Source: Erodium maritimum (lineage: Eukaryota > Streptophyta > Magnoliopsida > Geraniales > Geraniaceae). Taken from it: a stretch of 64,000 bases of DNA. The first letter of the stretch is position 1. Every line of letters begins with the position of its first letter. The notes under the pieces were generated by a model. It did not search any database. It saw nothing but the letters and a program-made list of their open reading frames with translations, and had not been told where the DNA came from. Positions 47,172-59,718 of the stretch are shown here, piece by piece. Where the stretch lies: positions 25,113,432 through 25,177,431 of the forward strand of contig OY997592.1 in NCBI GenBank assembly GCA_963921825.1, written 5' to 3'. Position numbers and translations under genes: made by a program.

Positions 47172-47453
47172 CTAAGACCTCGCTCCACTACTGTCATCGT
47201 GTCTACCAACCCCGAACATACCCGAATCCTCGGGGTGAGGACTCGATCCAGCATCAGGGCTCTTGAGCCCTCTCTCGAACTTCCTAGATCGGTTCGCTTC
47301 TCTAACTCCGCAGGCACGACCAACCCTAGTCAACACCACACCACCACCAACCGGCGTGTCCAGACGCAGGGGTAGACTCAACGGCTCTAAACTCAGCCCC
47401 AACCTCTCAGCACCACTCGATGACACAAACGAGTGTGACGTCCCGGCATCCAA
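47172..47453 (-). pseudogene. Gypsy aspartic protease remnant
   Basis: Contains LDAGTSHSFVSSSGAERLGL, the active-site region of gypsy proteases, with the catalytic Asp in DAG instead of the more common DTG. The frame leaves the domain after VGRACGV, so a shift separates it from the end of the protease at the start of the RT frame. Confidence 0.85.
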
Positions 47454-47509
47454 CAGAAATGACGCTCAAATCAGAGACCGAAAACCACTCCATTAGTTAC
47501 TCTGGTAAA

Positions 47510-48640
47510 GTCTAGCACAAACCCTTACCTGGTCCTCTATGCATTTACTTATAACTTTCCGCAACCAAACCAGTGTTCGTTACTCGTCCCTTGCGGGAAA
47601 AGTAGTAAAGGGGATGAGTGTTATGCTCACCTCCACGGACACCCGTTCGATTATGGCATACTAGTAACGCACCAAGGACTTACCAATCTAACCAGGGCAA
47701 ACCACTACCTCAAAACCTGATGCCAAACGTCACACTGCTCACGCTATCAATACCTCAAGGACTCGCTCATGTAAGATAAACCTCAACACGGGAAACACTT
47801 CCTCAATTCAGTAATCACTATTGATCACAACCTCACTCACCCAAATACCCGATCACGTAGGGAAACCTCAAGACGGGGATCACGCTCTCAACTGAGCATA
47901 CACCAATGCTCATCCTATTAATACTTCAATTAAAAATAATACGTAAGGAGACCTCAAATAGATCGCACAAACGCGCACCAAGTCACGCAACGACAAGCCT
48001 AACCGCACAACGAAACAAAAGATAAAGCCTCGGATTTTCTCTGATCTGCTAAAGCCTCGGCCGCCAGGCCGCGGAGGCCTCGGCCACCAGGCCGCCCTCC
48101 AGGCCGCGGAGGCCTCAGCCACCAGGCCGCCCCCCAGGCCGCGGAGGTCTCGGCCACCAGGCCGACCTCCAGACCGCGGGGGTCTCGGCCACCAGGCCGC
48201 CATCCAGGCCCTCCTGACCCTCTGTTTTGCTAAAGCCCTAGCCACCAGACCGCGGCCCAGGCCCTCGCAACGCTACTGGGCCTTTTTCCCTTTGTTTCAG
48301 ACTCGAACCTTACCCCGTTTTATCCCAAAAAACGCCTTAAACTACACACACGCTCGACCCACAATTTACCAACACACGTACACCCAAACAAGACCAAACA
48401 CAAGTCTCCCCTGCCTCAACCAAAAGACAAACCGACAAGGCCAACAACAACACAACAACGACGACACCCGCCCACCGGGCCAACCAAAGTCAAACAGCGC
48501 CCACCGGGCCAACCAAAGTCAAACAGCGCCCACCGGGCCAACCAACATCAATCACAATACGCCCCCAGGGCCAATCAAAGTCAAACACAACGCTCACGGC
48601 GTCAAACAACATCAAAACAATCAAATTTTAAAAGCTTTCT
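47510..48640 (-). other. LTR-like non-coding sequence where gag is expected
   Basis: No gag domain is detectable. Around 47570-47660 the order of blocks (an ACTCATCCCC-like turn, a TTTTCCCGCAAGG segment, a GTAACGAACAC end) resembles the end of the LTRs in this window, and 48050-48300 is G+C-rich like an LTR leader. A related LTR fragment may have replaced gag. Low-level similarity judged by eye. Confidence 0.4.
48076..48180 (-). repeat. 35-bp GC-rich tandem repeat
   Basis: Three units starting GGCCTCGGCCACCAGGCCGC begin at 48076, 48111 and 48146, with partial copies on both sides. Confidence 0.88.
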
Positions 48641-48972
48641 CCACTTCATTAAAACCTCATTTCTTGACATCACGCAATGACAACCCGGTCCAGGCGTCCC
48701 CGAACTACGTTGTACCGACTTGATGCCAGCACCGTCATGTTCGGCTACAGGAGCGCTCCTGAGTCGACCCGCGACAGCTTAAAACGTTTCAAGCAAAATC
48801 AATCAATCAACAAGCCAGCAAGAAAACACTGCACGTACACACAAACACAAGCAGGACTCACAACACCACGGGTCTACACACGGTTCCCGACCTGCGTACC
48901 CAACGTACGACGGGACTCTACCTACTCGACTCTCCCAACCTAATTGACGTACAGTCCGAGGTGTGAAACCTC

Positions 48973-48986
48973 GAGCTCTGATACCA
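48973..48986 (-). promoter_or_regulatory. Primer binding site (tRNA-iMet) of the gypsy element
   Basis: On the minus strand TGGTATCAGAGCTC, three bases inside the 5' LTR end. This fixes the LTR boundary and the element orientation. Confidence 0.9.
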
Positions 48987-48989
48987 AGC

Positions 48990-51900
48990 TGTCACGCCCC
49001 AATTTCAGTAAACCGAACTCGGGACACGAACGTTTTAAAATAATAAACACTCTTGAAACCATTTTTATAGATCACTTTAAAATCATCATTTGTTCAACAA
49101 AAATAATAATTACAGTTTAAAACACGTCCCAACACGTGGACAAAAGTACAAGGAATCTGTCACTAGACTCAACAGACAAACCCGGACTCCGCTCCTAGCT
49201 CCACAAGCTTCGAGAGCTCACCTAGTCCATCCCACGAACAGTACCTGTAGGAAAAGCAGCTAGGGGTGAGCGTTCGCTCACCACCACGGATAACAGACTG
49301 ACTACGGCATAATTAGTAGACAAAGCAAATAACACCACCAACAACTCAACACCGGGGAACACCATCCCCAACCCAAGTACTCTAACTGAACATACACCCA
49401 CTGTTGCCTTCCCTGACCAACTCGACATCCTGAAACGTAAAGTAGACCCGACACAACCATTGACGACCTCTTCCAAGGACTCAAAAGAAAGTTACGCAAC
49501 ACCAAACAGCATCACAAGGGATCACCCCCAACAAGATCACGAAGGATCGCACACCAAACAAGATCACAAAGGATCGCAAACCAGCTGCCAAGAACGCCCT
49601 CCCGGGACTCTAACCCGGTCAGGCCAACCCAAGAATGCTGCAACTTACCGGGACTCTAACCCATAAGCCAACCGGAAAATGCTGCAACTTACTGGGACTC
49701 TAACCCATAAGCCAGCCGGAAAATGCTGCAACTTACTGGGACTCTAACCCATAAGCCAGCCAAGGTATGCTCACAAACCCAAACCACACACGCGTGGCCA
49801 GGACCCCTTTATTGGCGGGCGGGCCCCCTACCCCGTCTGAACATGCAGATGCGTGTGATCGTGGACCCCCGTTTCATGAAGCGGACCCCCAACCTCAGGT
49901 AACCACAAACACAATCACAATCACAATCACAAGCAAGTTCAACAACCAGTAACAACACAAGTTCAACACTCACAGGAACTCATGGCCACCAAGACACCAA
50001 CAGTAAAACTCGGACTCAACAGCCCCACAGGCACTCACGGCCTCCCAAGACACACCGACAGTAAGACACGGACTCAACAGCCCCACAGGCACTCGCGTCC
50101 TCCTAAGACACCAACCATAAAACACGCTTGCAACTTACCGAGACTCTAACTCGTAAGCCAGCTAAAGAAAGCTTGCAAACCCCCCGAGACTCTAACTCGG
50201 TCAGGCCAGCCAAAGACACCAACCTTAGTACACGGCTCTCAAACCCACCCAAAACACCAATTTAAATACACGGGCTCTCATGGCCACCCAAAACACCAAC
50301 AATTAACTACGGGCTCTCATGGCCACCCAAGACACCAATTTAAATACACAGGCTCTCAAGGCCACCCAAACTCAATCAATAAATAATACGGGCTCTCAAG
50401 GCCACTCAAAACTCGATAATAAAACACGGGATCTCAAGGCCACCCAAGACACCAAAAAGCAATCAACCTCCGGCTTAACCAAGCCTCCAACAGTCCTAAT
50501 ATCAACAGTTTCTCAATCAACCTCCGGGCATGGTCATATGCCTTCAGTACTCCTAATATCGATAAGTTCACAATCAACCTCCGGGCATGGTCATATGCCT
50601 CCAGTAAAACAATTATCGCTAAGTTCTCTGCTCCTACGACACTACTAAGTGTCACATGCCTTTCCAATAATTACTAAGTTCCCGTAACATGCTTTTCTAA
50701 TAAACGCTACACTCCCGTATCATGCTTTTCTAATATTTAAATAAATCTATTCAACCCACGACACCCCGGTGTCATATGCAATTCTACTGTTAACTTTCCC
50801 CAGTCAGGGTTGAGATCCGGCTACTTTTCCCTACCTCGTGCGTGTTCTCCAAAAAGCCAAACCACGAGCTCCGGTGATGATCTCAGTCACTCACCCAGCT
50901 TTCCCTTGCCTCGGTCCGTGGCACGATCTAAAAGAACACAAATTTAAGGCACTCAACAACTTGCCGGAATAAACTGAAAATCATTAAACTCGATGTCCAA
51001 ACTTAACCCTGACAATGTCGATCACTCCCAAACTTCCCAATTACTCGACATTGTCGATAAGGGACCCGTAAAGGCCCGATTCGCCCGACATGGCGAATCT
51101 GCCCGGGTTTTGTTAATTGCCTTCCGGGGCTCCGAAAGCCCCCGTTTTCGTTTCTACGGTCTTAGAATAATTCAAGGAGCCCAATGTACTTGCCCGAATC
51201 AAATTCCGAATCCCGAGTCAATTAAATGACGTTTAAAGTTTCTAAACCCGATAAATTACAACTTCTCCAATTTAATTCCAATTTTCGATTCGGTTTAGGA
51301 TAAATGGTCTGGGGAACGTTCTAAACCACCCGAACACAAAACCCGATCACCCGAGCACGTGGGCCCCACCCGGCCAAGCTTGGCAAAATTCCCTTTTTGC
51401 CCCAAAACGTTCCTAACGAACCCCAAACCTTAACCATTCATCTTTAAATCAATTCTAACCAAAACCCAACCATATTTGAATCGTTTAAACTCAAACCCTA
51501 AAATTCGAACTTAACAAAACGAAAATCGGTTAGGTGCTCACCGTAGAGAATGACGGTGTGAGCTTGAATCTTCTATCGTTGAGACGATCCAACGGTTTGA
51601 TCGACGGGAATCACCAAAACCTTCAACTTCTCCTTCTCTTTTCTCTCCTTCTTCTAACTCACCTTTCTCTCTCCAAAACTCCATTTTTTTCAATAATGAA
51701 CGTGTACACTCTTCATCTTTCATTTTGTTTTAGTTTAAAAACACTAACCACACATCAAAAAGACCAAAATACCCCCCCTTTTCATTTTGTCTTTTCTTTA
51801 AAGTCAAGGGTAAAGTTGTCCTCCCTTTTTCCTTCCACCACATTAATGACATGTGTCATGTGGGTCCCACACCTTTTTGGGAAAATATCTCCTAGATATA

Positions 51901-52274
51901 GATTCGCGAAATTCGGCTGTTTCGGGCCCCGAACGGGCAGTTTTTCCAAGAAATTACGAAACTTGACGGGCTACAAGGAAACGGCTCAACTAAGACTGCT
52001 GCGACGACGGCTAAGCTTTTTGGATCCAAAACGGTCCTCGAATGGACCAAAACGTCGCTCGGTTGACTTTTCCAGCGAAAAGTCAACATTTCCCAAATTG
52101 ATCAGAAAGTTGCCCTGAGTCCCCCGGTACTCACTTTGGTCGATAACGGAGTCAACTTAAGTCCGGTATGACCCTCGGGGTCCAACTCCGGTTCAATTCA
52201 GTGTCTGCTCAAAAATTTTAAATTTTCCTGTTTTTCGCAGATTTGACTGGCGTTGACCGGGAGTGGTTATTACA
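48990..52274 (-). repeat. 5' LTR of the gypsy element (full length)
   Basis: 3285 bp, the same family as the solo LTR at 19250-22597. It carries the hairpin GTGAGCGTTCGCTCAC (49267-49282), a 44-bp array (49637-49768) and the inverted GGTGGCC array (about 50250-50460). Confidence 0.93.
49637..49768 (-). repeat. Three-copy 44-bp minisatellite in the 5' LTR
   Basis: Units start GCTGCAACTTACTGGGACTC at 49637, 49681 and 49725. The same array with three units is in the 3' LTR (44782-44913). It lies about 650-780 bp from the LTR end. Confidence 0.9.
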
Positions 52275-52865
52275 ATGCTCTTCTATATATAGGACTTCAA
52301 GACCTCTTTCCCTACTCACAATCGGAATTGGAATAGGTAAATTTGGCTTTTGAATGAAGAAATTTCCGATTTTTATGCCAAAAACGGAGCTGGGAGAAGG
52401 CCTGACACGTGTGGCCCGGAGCGTGGCCCGGAATGGGCCCAAAAACGGGCCGGAATGTGGCCCGGAACGTGCTGGAAACCGGCCCGGAATGAGGCCCGGT
52501 ATGGGCCAGAAACCGTGCCGGAATGAGGGCCGGAACGGTCCTCTTCCCGTGTTAGAAAAGTGACGGTCCCTTGACGAAAGTTGTAGATCCTTGAATTCTC
52601 TTCGATTTGATATATTATTTGAAGCAATTCGGAGTTCGTATGAGGGATTTATGTCCTTCTCAAGATCAGCCAGCCTCCAAAACTCCTAAAATCGGGTTTT
52701 TCTCTATTTTTGCCCCTTTTTCAATCAAAACACCTACAAAACACAACGAGAGACAAAGTACGAGTAACGAGAGAAAAGTGCACCAAATTGTACAACCCCG
52801 GGACTAAAAAGCTCAATAATATGGGATAAAAACATTTAAAACCGATGCATTTTATGCCTACATCA

Positions 52866-53274
52866 GTTATATATATGGATTTAATGTATATTTGGTTGAA
52901 ATTTAGGGCTTGATCTTGTTGGGTGAGCTAGATGTTCTGGGGCATGCAAATGATTGATGTATTAGAATATTGAGTAATAAAGTTGTGTTTTAATAAAGAA
53001 CTATATGAGTTAATCGTAAGTTGTATAATTAATAAAAAAAATATTGTGATGGGATAAATTATTGTCGCCATTAAATTTTATTCGGAATTAAGGTGACGAC
53101 GAGGTGATAGGGTACACCAAAGGGGTATAGGCTCAATATCTAGGACTTTGTTTAGTGTGACAGACACATACCCCCTAATCATCCACGACAAACATGTGGG
53201 TGTCGTTCATTTTCAATTTTTAGCTTAAGAGTTTTTGGTTTATGATTCTAATATTGAGTATATCATAGAGGAAA
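52866..53274. other. Unassigned A+T-rich spacer between the Athila-like LTR and the copia LTR
   Basis: No ORF, RNA gene or recognisable repeat boundary seen. Confidence 0.4.
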
Positions 53275-54339
53275 TGTTGGAATTCATCAATAGGGGCTAA
53301 AATGCGCCACCTCTTATCAATGCGATAAGGCCCTACTACGGCATTTAGTAGTTTGTAGAAGTGAGTAGGAAGTGTCACCCATGGCACATGTGTGTAATAA
53401 AGTCATCGAAGTTCCACTACATGGCATGATGGAATGCCATCATGGTCTTGTCCCATCAAGGATAAGATTCTCCATGTGAGGTCGAAAATAGTAAAAACTA
53501 CCACGTCGTGTCTTTAATAATAGAGTTATTTACGATTTGGTACCCAAATGTTTCGTCCACGAACGATATGGTACCCTTATGAATTTTTTTCCAATTTGGT
53601 ACCCAAATGTTTCGTCCACGAACGATTTGGGTTAATGGGGTTAAAAAACTAACAGACCAAAGTGAAAAGACCATTTTACCCTTTATCATTTTAGTTGACT
53701 TTTGACTTAAGTGTAAAAAGATTGTTTTACCCTTTCACTAGATTTAATTTCATTAATATTTTAATTAATTATTAATAAAATCATTAGTTTCTTTATTAAT
53801 TCTTATTTATTTTACTTTTTACAATTTTACTAAATTTAATTATTTCACATATATATAATTATTTTTATATATCATTAATATTTTAATTAATTATTAAAAT
53901 AATAGTTTAAATTATTTAGAAAATTCATTTATTTCGTATAATTAATTATTTTTATTTTATATTGAATTAATTTATTACATTTTTTTATTTTTTTATTTTA
54001 TTCATTATTATTCTTTTTTTATAATTTTTATTTATATATTTATTTTTTTCTTTAAATTTTTATTTCAGAAATTGAAAATTTATGTTTACGTCTTTTGATT
54101 TTTTTTAATTCTCAAAATACAAAACTCAGATCTGATTCTTCACCTTCTTCTTTTGAAAAATTATGTTTGTTCAGATCTGATTCTTCACCTTCCTCTTTTA
54201 TTGATTCACATCGACAAAATCATATCTGAATTTTCACATTCCGCTTGTCCAATTCAAATCGACAAAATCGTTTTGAACAATTTCTAGTCCGATTCCTTTT
54301 GCCCCTTTTACCCAGTTCGTCCCATCTAAGGTTCGAGAT

Positions 54340-54814
54340 TTGGAGATGAAATTTGGAGATGAAATCTGGAAAATCTGGACAACAAATTGTTTGAAGCCCT
54401 CGAAGAAGAACAACAGCAAATCAAAGAAAGGAAGAACAATAGAGAACAAATCGAAATCAAATCACAGCTCGCCCACGATTTCCCCCAAAACCAAATTTCT
54501 ACAAACCCTAAAAAACTCCCAGACGAACAGCTCGAGCGTCGGAATCCCTCGCCATCGATTGAAGCCCTTGCCAGCGAAGACTCCGTTGCCGATGGACTGT
54601 GGATGACGATTCTCCGATTCTCAGTACCTCAGAACTCCAAGAGGCCTCATTGTGGTCTCGCCCCAGCTTCAAATCTGCAGCGGCGGAGGCTCAGATTCTT
54701 CCACGACGAGGGACAGATCTGACTGGAATAAAGGTCACCGTGAAAGCCCTCGCCCCAGATGTCGGAGACGCGACACGAAGGAAAAGAGCTCACCGTGAAA
54801 GCCCTTGTGCCTCT
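54340..54814 (+). other. Possible captured host sequence within the TIR element
   Basis: Two overlapping frames (54340-54606 and 54387-54722) lie in sequence that is less A+T-rich than the surrounding transposon. No known domain. The segment resumes at 57710 after the copia insertion, again with codon-like composition (CGCCGAGGACGAAGAGG). Confidence 0.35.
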
Positions 54815-57704
54815 TGTTAGTCTTAGTGCCCATAGTTCAATCCTAAATGTCCAAATGTATATATCATCGTTAGCAATAAAATCAAAACGGCTTTATATTA
54901 CTTATGTGTTGGAGTAATATATCGATGTGTGCTCTGATCTATGCCCACCATGCGAATAGAACCATAGATTTAGATAGATCATACTCGATGGGTCCCTAGT
55001 CAACAAAGCTTCATTAGAAGCGACTAGTATGAAAGATGGCTCTTTATGACTTACGTTCTGTTAGTCATTGGAATGGGATTCCGGAGTCTGATCATAGATA
55101 TCATGTGGGACATGATATTGGACGACCCGCCCTGAATATGTGCCATAGATTAAGTCATGAACATATTCAGTGTCGTAGCTTGTCATGTATCCTTAGACCA
55201 AGGAGTCTTTGTGATCGCTATGTAGTCAACAACTGAGTTTGACATGAGCCTAACGTTGTCCGTAACAGGGCTTCCATAACGGCTAGGATTGGCTTGGGGA
55301 CGGGCTACATGAGTGACACGAAAGACGGCTAAGGGATTTATCCCTCATACTGAGGTATGAGAAAGATATCGGTTCTCGGCCGCTTGATCGAGAGTGACTG
55401 AAAGAATAGCATGGCCATGCACATGATACTGGGTATCATATCTTTAGTCATCTAACATATCAAGGAACATTGATTGAGAATAATAAGGATGACGGCTCTA
55501 TGCCTTATCTCAATCAGGATATCGGAGATAAAAGGATAATGACAGGGATGACGGAAAGGTTAGAATCGACAGGGTCGATTCGTTATGCAGTGTCAGGCAA
55601 TACTAAAGTCTCGTTAGTTGCCACTTAAATAGGATCAAGTAAAATGGGATTTTACGTTGATCTATTGACATGCATAAACCTAAGGGTCACACCGGAGGAT
55701 GAAACTCATTGACGCATTTATGGAGAATGGCCAAAAGGGAGTTGTCTCGGGACATGACCAAAACTGGGTTTTGGGTCATGTGCCCGTAAGTGAATAGGAC
55801 TTTACGGATCGAGACTAGGCTTGGAGTCTTGGGATTGATTGCGTCGGATAATGTTGGACATTTCCGGTATGGAAGGCTTGGAGGCGATGAGCGAATCACG
55901 GGACCTCGTTGGAAATGGCCACGGGCCATGTTCCAAGAGGCCCATGAAAGGCCCATGCAACCAAGGCCCATGGAACTAATTAATCAAGTCTTGATTAATT
56001 AGTACTAAGCAAGCAAGACAAGGATTAAGGTGTTGGTGATTCACCACCTAACCCAATCTTGTCTTGCCATACTTTGTCCTATTTACACCTTACTTGACAC
56101 CATACTTGTCCCATGCCTTTAGTTGGACAAGTATGAGTTTTGTTATGTTTAAGTCATCTTTTTTCAACATAACAAAACACAAGACAAGAATAGGAAACAC
56201 AACTTCTCTCTCCCTTCCCTTGCAATTTCGGGTTTGGCAAGCTCCCACCTCCATTTTTGTGTTCTTGAGTCCTCAAAGAGAAGAACTACGTGGCTTTGAT
56301 TCCCATGTGGATACGTAGGCGTCTTGGAGACTCAAGTCAATCATTCGTTACCCGGTGTTCTTGTTTTGGTAAGAACTAGTGCTGAATTTTTCTCTTGTGA
56401 ATCCATTCTTTGTTAGTTGTTTCATGGTTTTAATCGTCTCTTGGTTTTCCTTGATTTTCCGCTGCGAGTTGGTTCATCTCCAACCCTACCTCGAGACCCA
56501 ACAGTGGTATCAGAGCCGTGCTACCTTCGGGATTCACAAGACGGTGTTCAAAGTTTCGGTTTTGCTTGAAAGTTTCGTTTTTGGCGTGTTGTTTTGCTAA
56601 ATTGTTTGATAACATGTTTTAAATACTTGTTTATGGATTTAATGCATGTAAAATGAATTTTTGAAAATTATTTCAAATCTGGAAATTTTGAAAAAAATTT
56701 GATTTTTCGGGTCTCGGGAGCGGGACTCTCGGGGAGCCGAAACCGGGACCGAACGGGGCTCCGTTGGACGGAGCTAGGCCAAGCATGACCATTGGATGGT
56801 TGATATGCCGAGGCTAAACCGTTTTGTTAGTTATGACGAGTTTGGAACCGTCATGACGAACTCGAAGATCAAATGTTCAAAAGTTTCATTTTTGAACGGT
56901 TTCGATAAACCGAGCATCAAAAAATTTCGAAACTTGGCTATTAATTAAAACCGGAAAATCACATGATGTTTGATAACATGCTTGTTTGATAACACGATGT
57001 GTGATGTGATGTTGGCATGGTGTACATAATAGCCTCGAGCTCAATTTAATTATTTATCGCTTTTCACGGCCTGCGAGCCGTTAGTGTTAGCGTGTAATTA
57101 TTCTTTCAAGGTGTGGTCGTCGAACCACTTGTTTGTAATATTTATTTATTCCCGACCTGCGAGTCGTGTATTAAATTGTAATATTTTACTCAAGAAGAAG
57201 AAAGTGCGAAAAGGTCATTTGGTGGCTTTTCGGGTGTTGGCATCGGCTTGGAGTCGGTGGAGCTCAAGAAGCTAGTGGGAGTTAGTTTAGGGGGCTATTA
57301 TGTGCATATTTATCGCTTTATGCTTGGTTTAGTTTATGCATGATTAATTCTGTGTTTTAGAATTGCATGCTTAACTTTATTTACCGAGCATATCACCTCA
57401 CATGCAAAGATAAAATTGGAATTTTAATCCTTGTGTGTGAGCCCTTAGAATCGTCATTACATTGGATGTAGTTGACGGGTTCGAAGGAAGAATTACATTG
57501 GATGTAATTTGAGGCATCATTGCATTTGGAATGTAGTTGATGTGCTCATCGCATCTAGGATGTGTCAAAGTAAGAACTAGTGCTGAATTTTTCTCTTGTG
57601 AATCCATTCTTTGTTAGTTGTTTCATGGTTTTAATCGTCTCTTGGTTTTCCTTGATTTTCCGCTGCGAGTTGGTTCATCTCCAACCCTACCTCGAGACCC
57701 AACA
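54815..57704 (+). mobile_element. Internally deleted copia element (same family as 24842-33219)
   Basis: Perfect 5-bp TSD CCTCT (54810-54814 and 57705-57709). The 5' LTR is 54815-56503 (TGTTAGTCTTAG to ACCCAACA), followed by the primer site TGGTATCAGAGCC (56505-56517) and about 1 kb of leader. All of gag-pol and all but the last 134 bp of the 3' LTR (57571-57704) are gone. Those 134 bp appear identical to the end of the 5' LTR. Confidence 0.92.
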
Positions 57705-58873
57705 CCTCTGTCCTGCCCTGATCTCGCCGAGGACGAAGAGGCTTTAATGTCTCTTCACGACGAGGACGAAGTTCGTATGTTCCTCAAATTCGTGGTCCTC
57801 GTCCCGACCCAACAGATTTGAGGAAAAGGGAGGGCGACGGTGGAAGGAAGCACGCTGGAGAAATCGAAGAAGAGGAGGAGCTGGTCGTCGCCGCTCGCCT
57901 GAGAAGAAGGTGAAGTCGAGAGAGATTTGAGGAAAAGGGATGGCAGCGATGAGTAAATGATGAATGATGAAGCCGAATATGTAGGGTAGTTATGGTAGAT
58001 TAATTAGGTTAATTAGATTATGTTAATTAAGTTATATTAGGTTCTAATTAGTTTTAGTTAGATTAATTTGTTTTTTAATTATTACATTAATCATTTTATA
58101 TTTTTAATAATTAGTTTTGAATTTTATATATTTATAATATATTATTTCTTAATTATATTTATTTTTGAATAAGGGCATAATGGTAATTTCCCTTTAAAAA
58201 TTCTTAAGGATGGATTGGATAAGGGCAAAATCGTCATTTCACACTTAACTGCACATGTCTGATTTGGAGGAATATTCCGTTAGTTTTCTAACGGAATATG
58301 CCAGTTCCGACCGTGGACAAATCATTTGGATACCAAATTGGTCATTTGAAACATAAGGGTACCAAATAGTTCATGGACGAAACATTTGGGTACCAAATCA
58401 TAAATAACCCTTAATAATAGGGACTACTAGTAATGGTCATTTGTGAATAGTATGTGTCACAAACGAACAGTAAGGATCAAATTGTAAAAGTAGGGGTCAC
58501 AAATAAGTCTAGAATGACCAGGGCTTGACATTAGAGGGCTTGGCCTCAACCTTCGTCAAGCCTTGCTACCCAAGTGAGAAGCTAAGTGTTTCAGGATTGT
58601 CTTCTTGTAAGTTTGTGCTATAATCAATAAAGTTTCCGTTTGTGTTTACATCTTTATTTTCAACTATTGTTTTGTGTGTGCGCGTAACTCTTTGATCCAA
58701 ATATAATCTCCTTAGTGATTGTACTCACTATGTGTTTACAAATGTGATATCAGAGCCTTAATAGTCATGCCTTGATTCTCAGTTTCTCAAGAAGAGTTGG
58801 GGTAATGAGTAATCTCCTTCCTCAAGCCATTTTGATTTAGCCGCAAATATTCATAAGATATCATGGCCAAAAA

Positions 58874-59718
58874 TAGGGGTGTGCAAAAAAAACCAAAACC
58901 GTTAAAACCAACCACCACCGATTGAAAATCACACCGGAGAACTCGAAGCTGGGATCACCAGCAACATTTTCGATGGAGATACAACCGAACCGAAAGTTTA
59001 ACGACTGGTTTCCGGTTCTTGAAACGCCAAACCATCGGTTAACCAACCAAACCGGTATTGTTCATCAAATACATGTGGCTTCATAATAACCACTGATCTG
59101 ATATAGATGAATGCCCCATGAGCACTCTTCTGTGTCACACAGATTGCCAATATAGAACACGATCCGATTGTCCGTTGAAAAATCAATGACGCACGTCTGT
59201 TTGATCAGAATAACATCCACATCGTCTATTTCATATAATCAAACGGTTACTTAAGGACCACGTGGTGAAGTTGAGACCTAGTACACACGTCTATTTGATC
59301 AGAGAAATATTTACTTAGTCTTGTTTTGTTCACAAGTATTTCCTTAAAGATTGAAGAGAAGTGAAGATTTTTTTTTTCTTTGTATATTGATTAAAATTAT
59401 TCGATATTTTTTGTAATTCTAATCAACAATACGATGACTTATATGTATTTTTTTCTTTTGTTTTGAAAAATGTAATAATACGTTTTGACTTGAAATAGAA
59501 ATCTGTTTATGGTTATTAGTATTCAAATTTGTACTTATATGTAGTAAAGTGGTTGATTGGTTAAAACCATTAACCAACCGACTAGTGAACTGACTGGTTT
59601 CACTGTAAAAAGTTGGTTTTTGGGTTGGGATTTATTCCAAGAACTGTCAAACCAATAATATCTGGATGGGTTCGTAAAAAGGTCAATTGGGTGGTTAACC
59701 ACCCAATACCCACCCCTA
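58874..59718. mobile_element. hAT-like non-autonomous element
   Basis: The left end reads TAGGGGTGTGCAAAAA; the right end, read inward, TAGGGGTGGGTATTGGG. Both are typical hAT-type short termini. The interior has many AACCAACC/GGTTGGTT motifs in opposite orientations. The 8-bp flanks GCCAAAAA and GCTAGAGA agree at only 5 positions (all differences are transitions), so the TSD is at best decayed. Confidence 0.6.

Larger units (their letters stand above)
44134..52274 (-). mobile_element. Ty3/gypsy chromodomain element (Tekay/Del-like), internally deleted
   Basis: An 8141-bp element with perfect 5-bp TSD ATGCT (44129-44133 and 52275-52279). On the minus strand: 5' LTR (52274-48990), tRNA-Met primer site, a region lacking gag, protease, part of RT, integrase end, chromodomain, polypurine tract AAGGAGGGTAGAT and 3' LTR (45366-44134). 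LTRs start TGTAATAACC and end GGGGCGTGACA. Over the first 200 bp of their shared end I count about five differences, indicating a fairly young insertion. Frameshifts and deletions have removed all activity. Confidence 0.93.
43193..52865 (-). mobile_element. Athila-like 5' LTR, split by the gypsy insertion
   Basis: In element sense the LTR starts TGATGTAGGC (52865) and ends GGGCGTCA (43193). The real LTR is 52865-52280 plus 44133-43193, about 1.53 kb; 44134-52279 is the inserted gypsy element plus one TSD copy. The tRNA-Asp primer site downstream supports an Athila/Tat-type element. Outer flanks: the right side passes into unassigned DNA. Confidence 0.7.
53524..58411. mobile_element. MULE-like TIR element with 9-bp TSD, host of a nested copia
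   Basis: Flanked by TAATAATAG (53515-53523 and 58412-58420). The left end reads AGTTATTTACGATTTGGTAC and the right end, read inward, AGGGTTATTTATGATTTGG. Both continue into TACCCAAATGTTTCGTCCAC. The TIR motif is repeated at 53591-53630. Without the nested copia the element is about 2 kb. Its outer parts are A+T-rich. The centre (54340-54814 and 57710-57930) is richer in G+C, with frames such as 54387-54722, and could be captured host sequence. Confidence 0.8.
53275..58740 (+). mobile_element. Copia 5' LTR (about 570 bp) split by a MULE-like element
   Basis: The LTR starts TGTTGGAATTC (53275) and ends ATGTGTTTACA (58740). A primer site TGATATCAGAGCC (58744-58756) follows, one base off the tRNA-Met consensus. 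Removing the TIR element 53524-58411 and one TSD copy leaves about 570 bp. A leader and possible gag start (ATG at about 58805, stop soon after) follow, cut off at 58874 by a hAT-like element. No second LTR. Confidence 0.7.
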
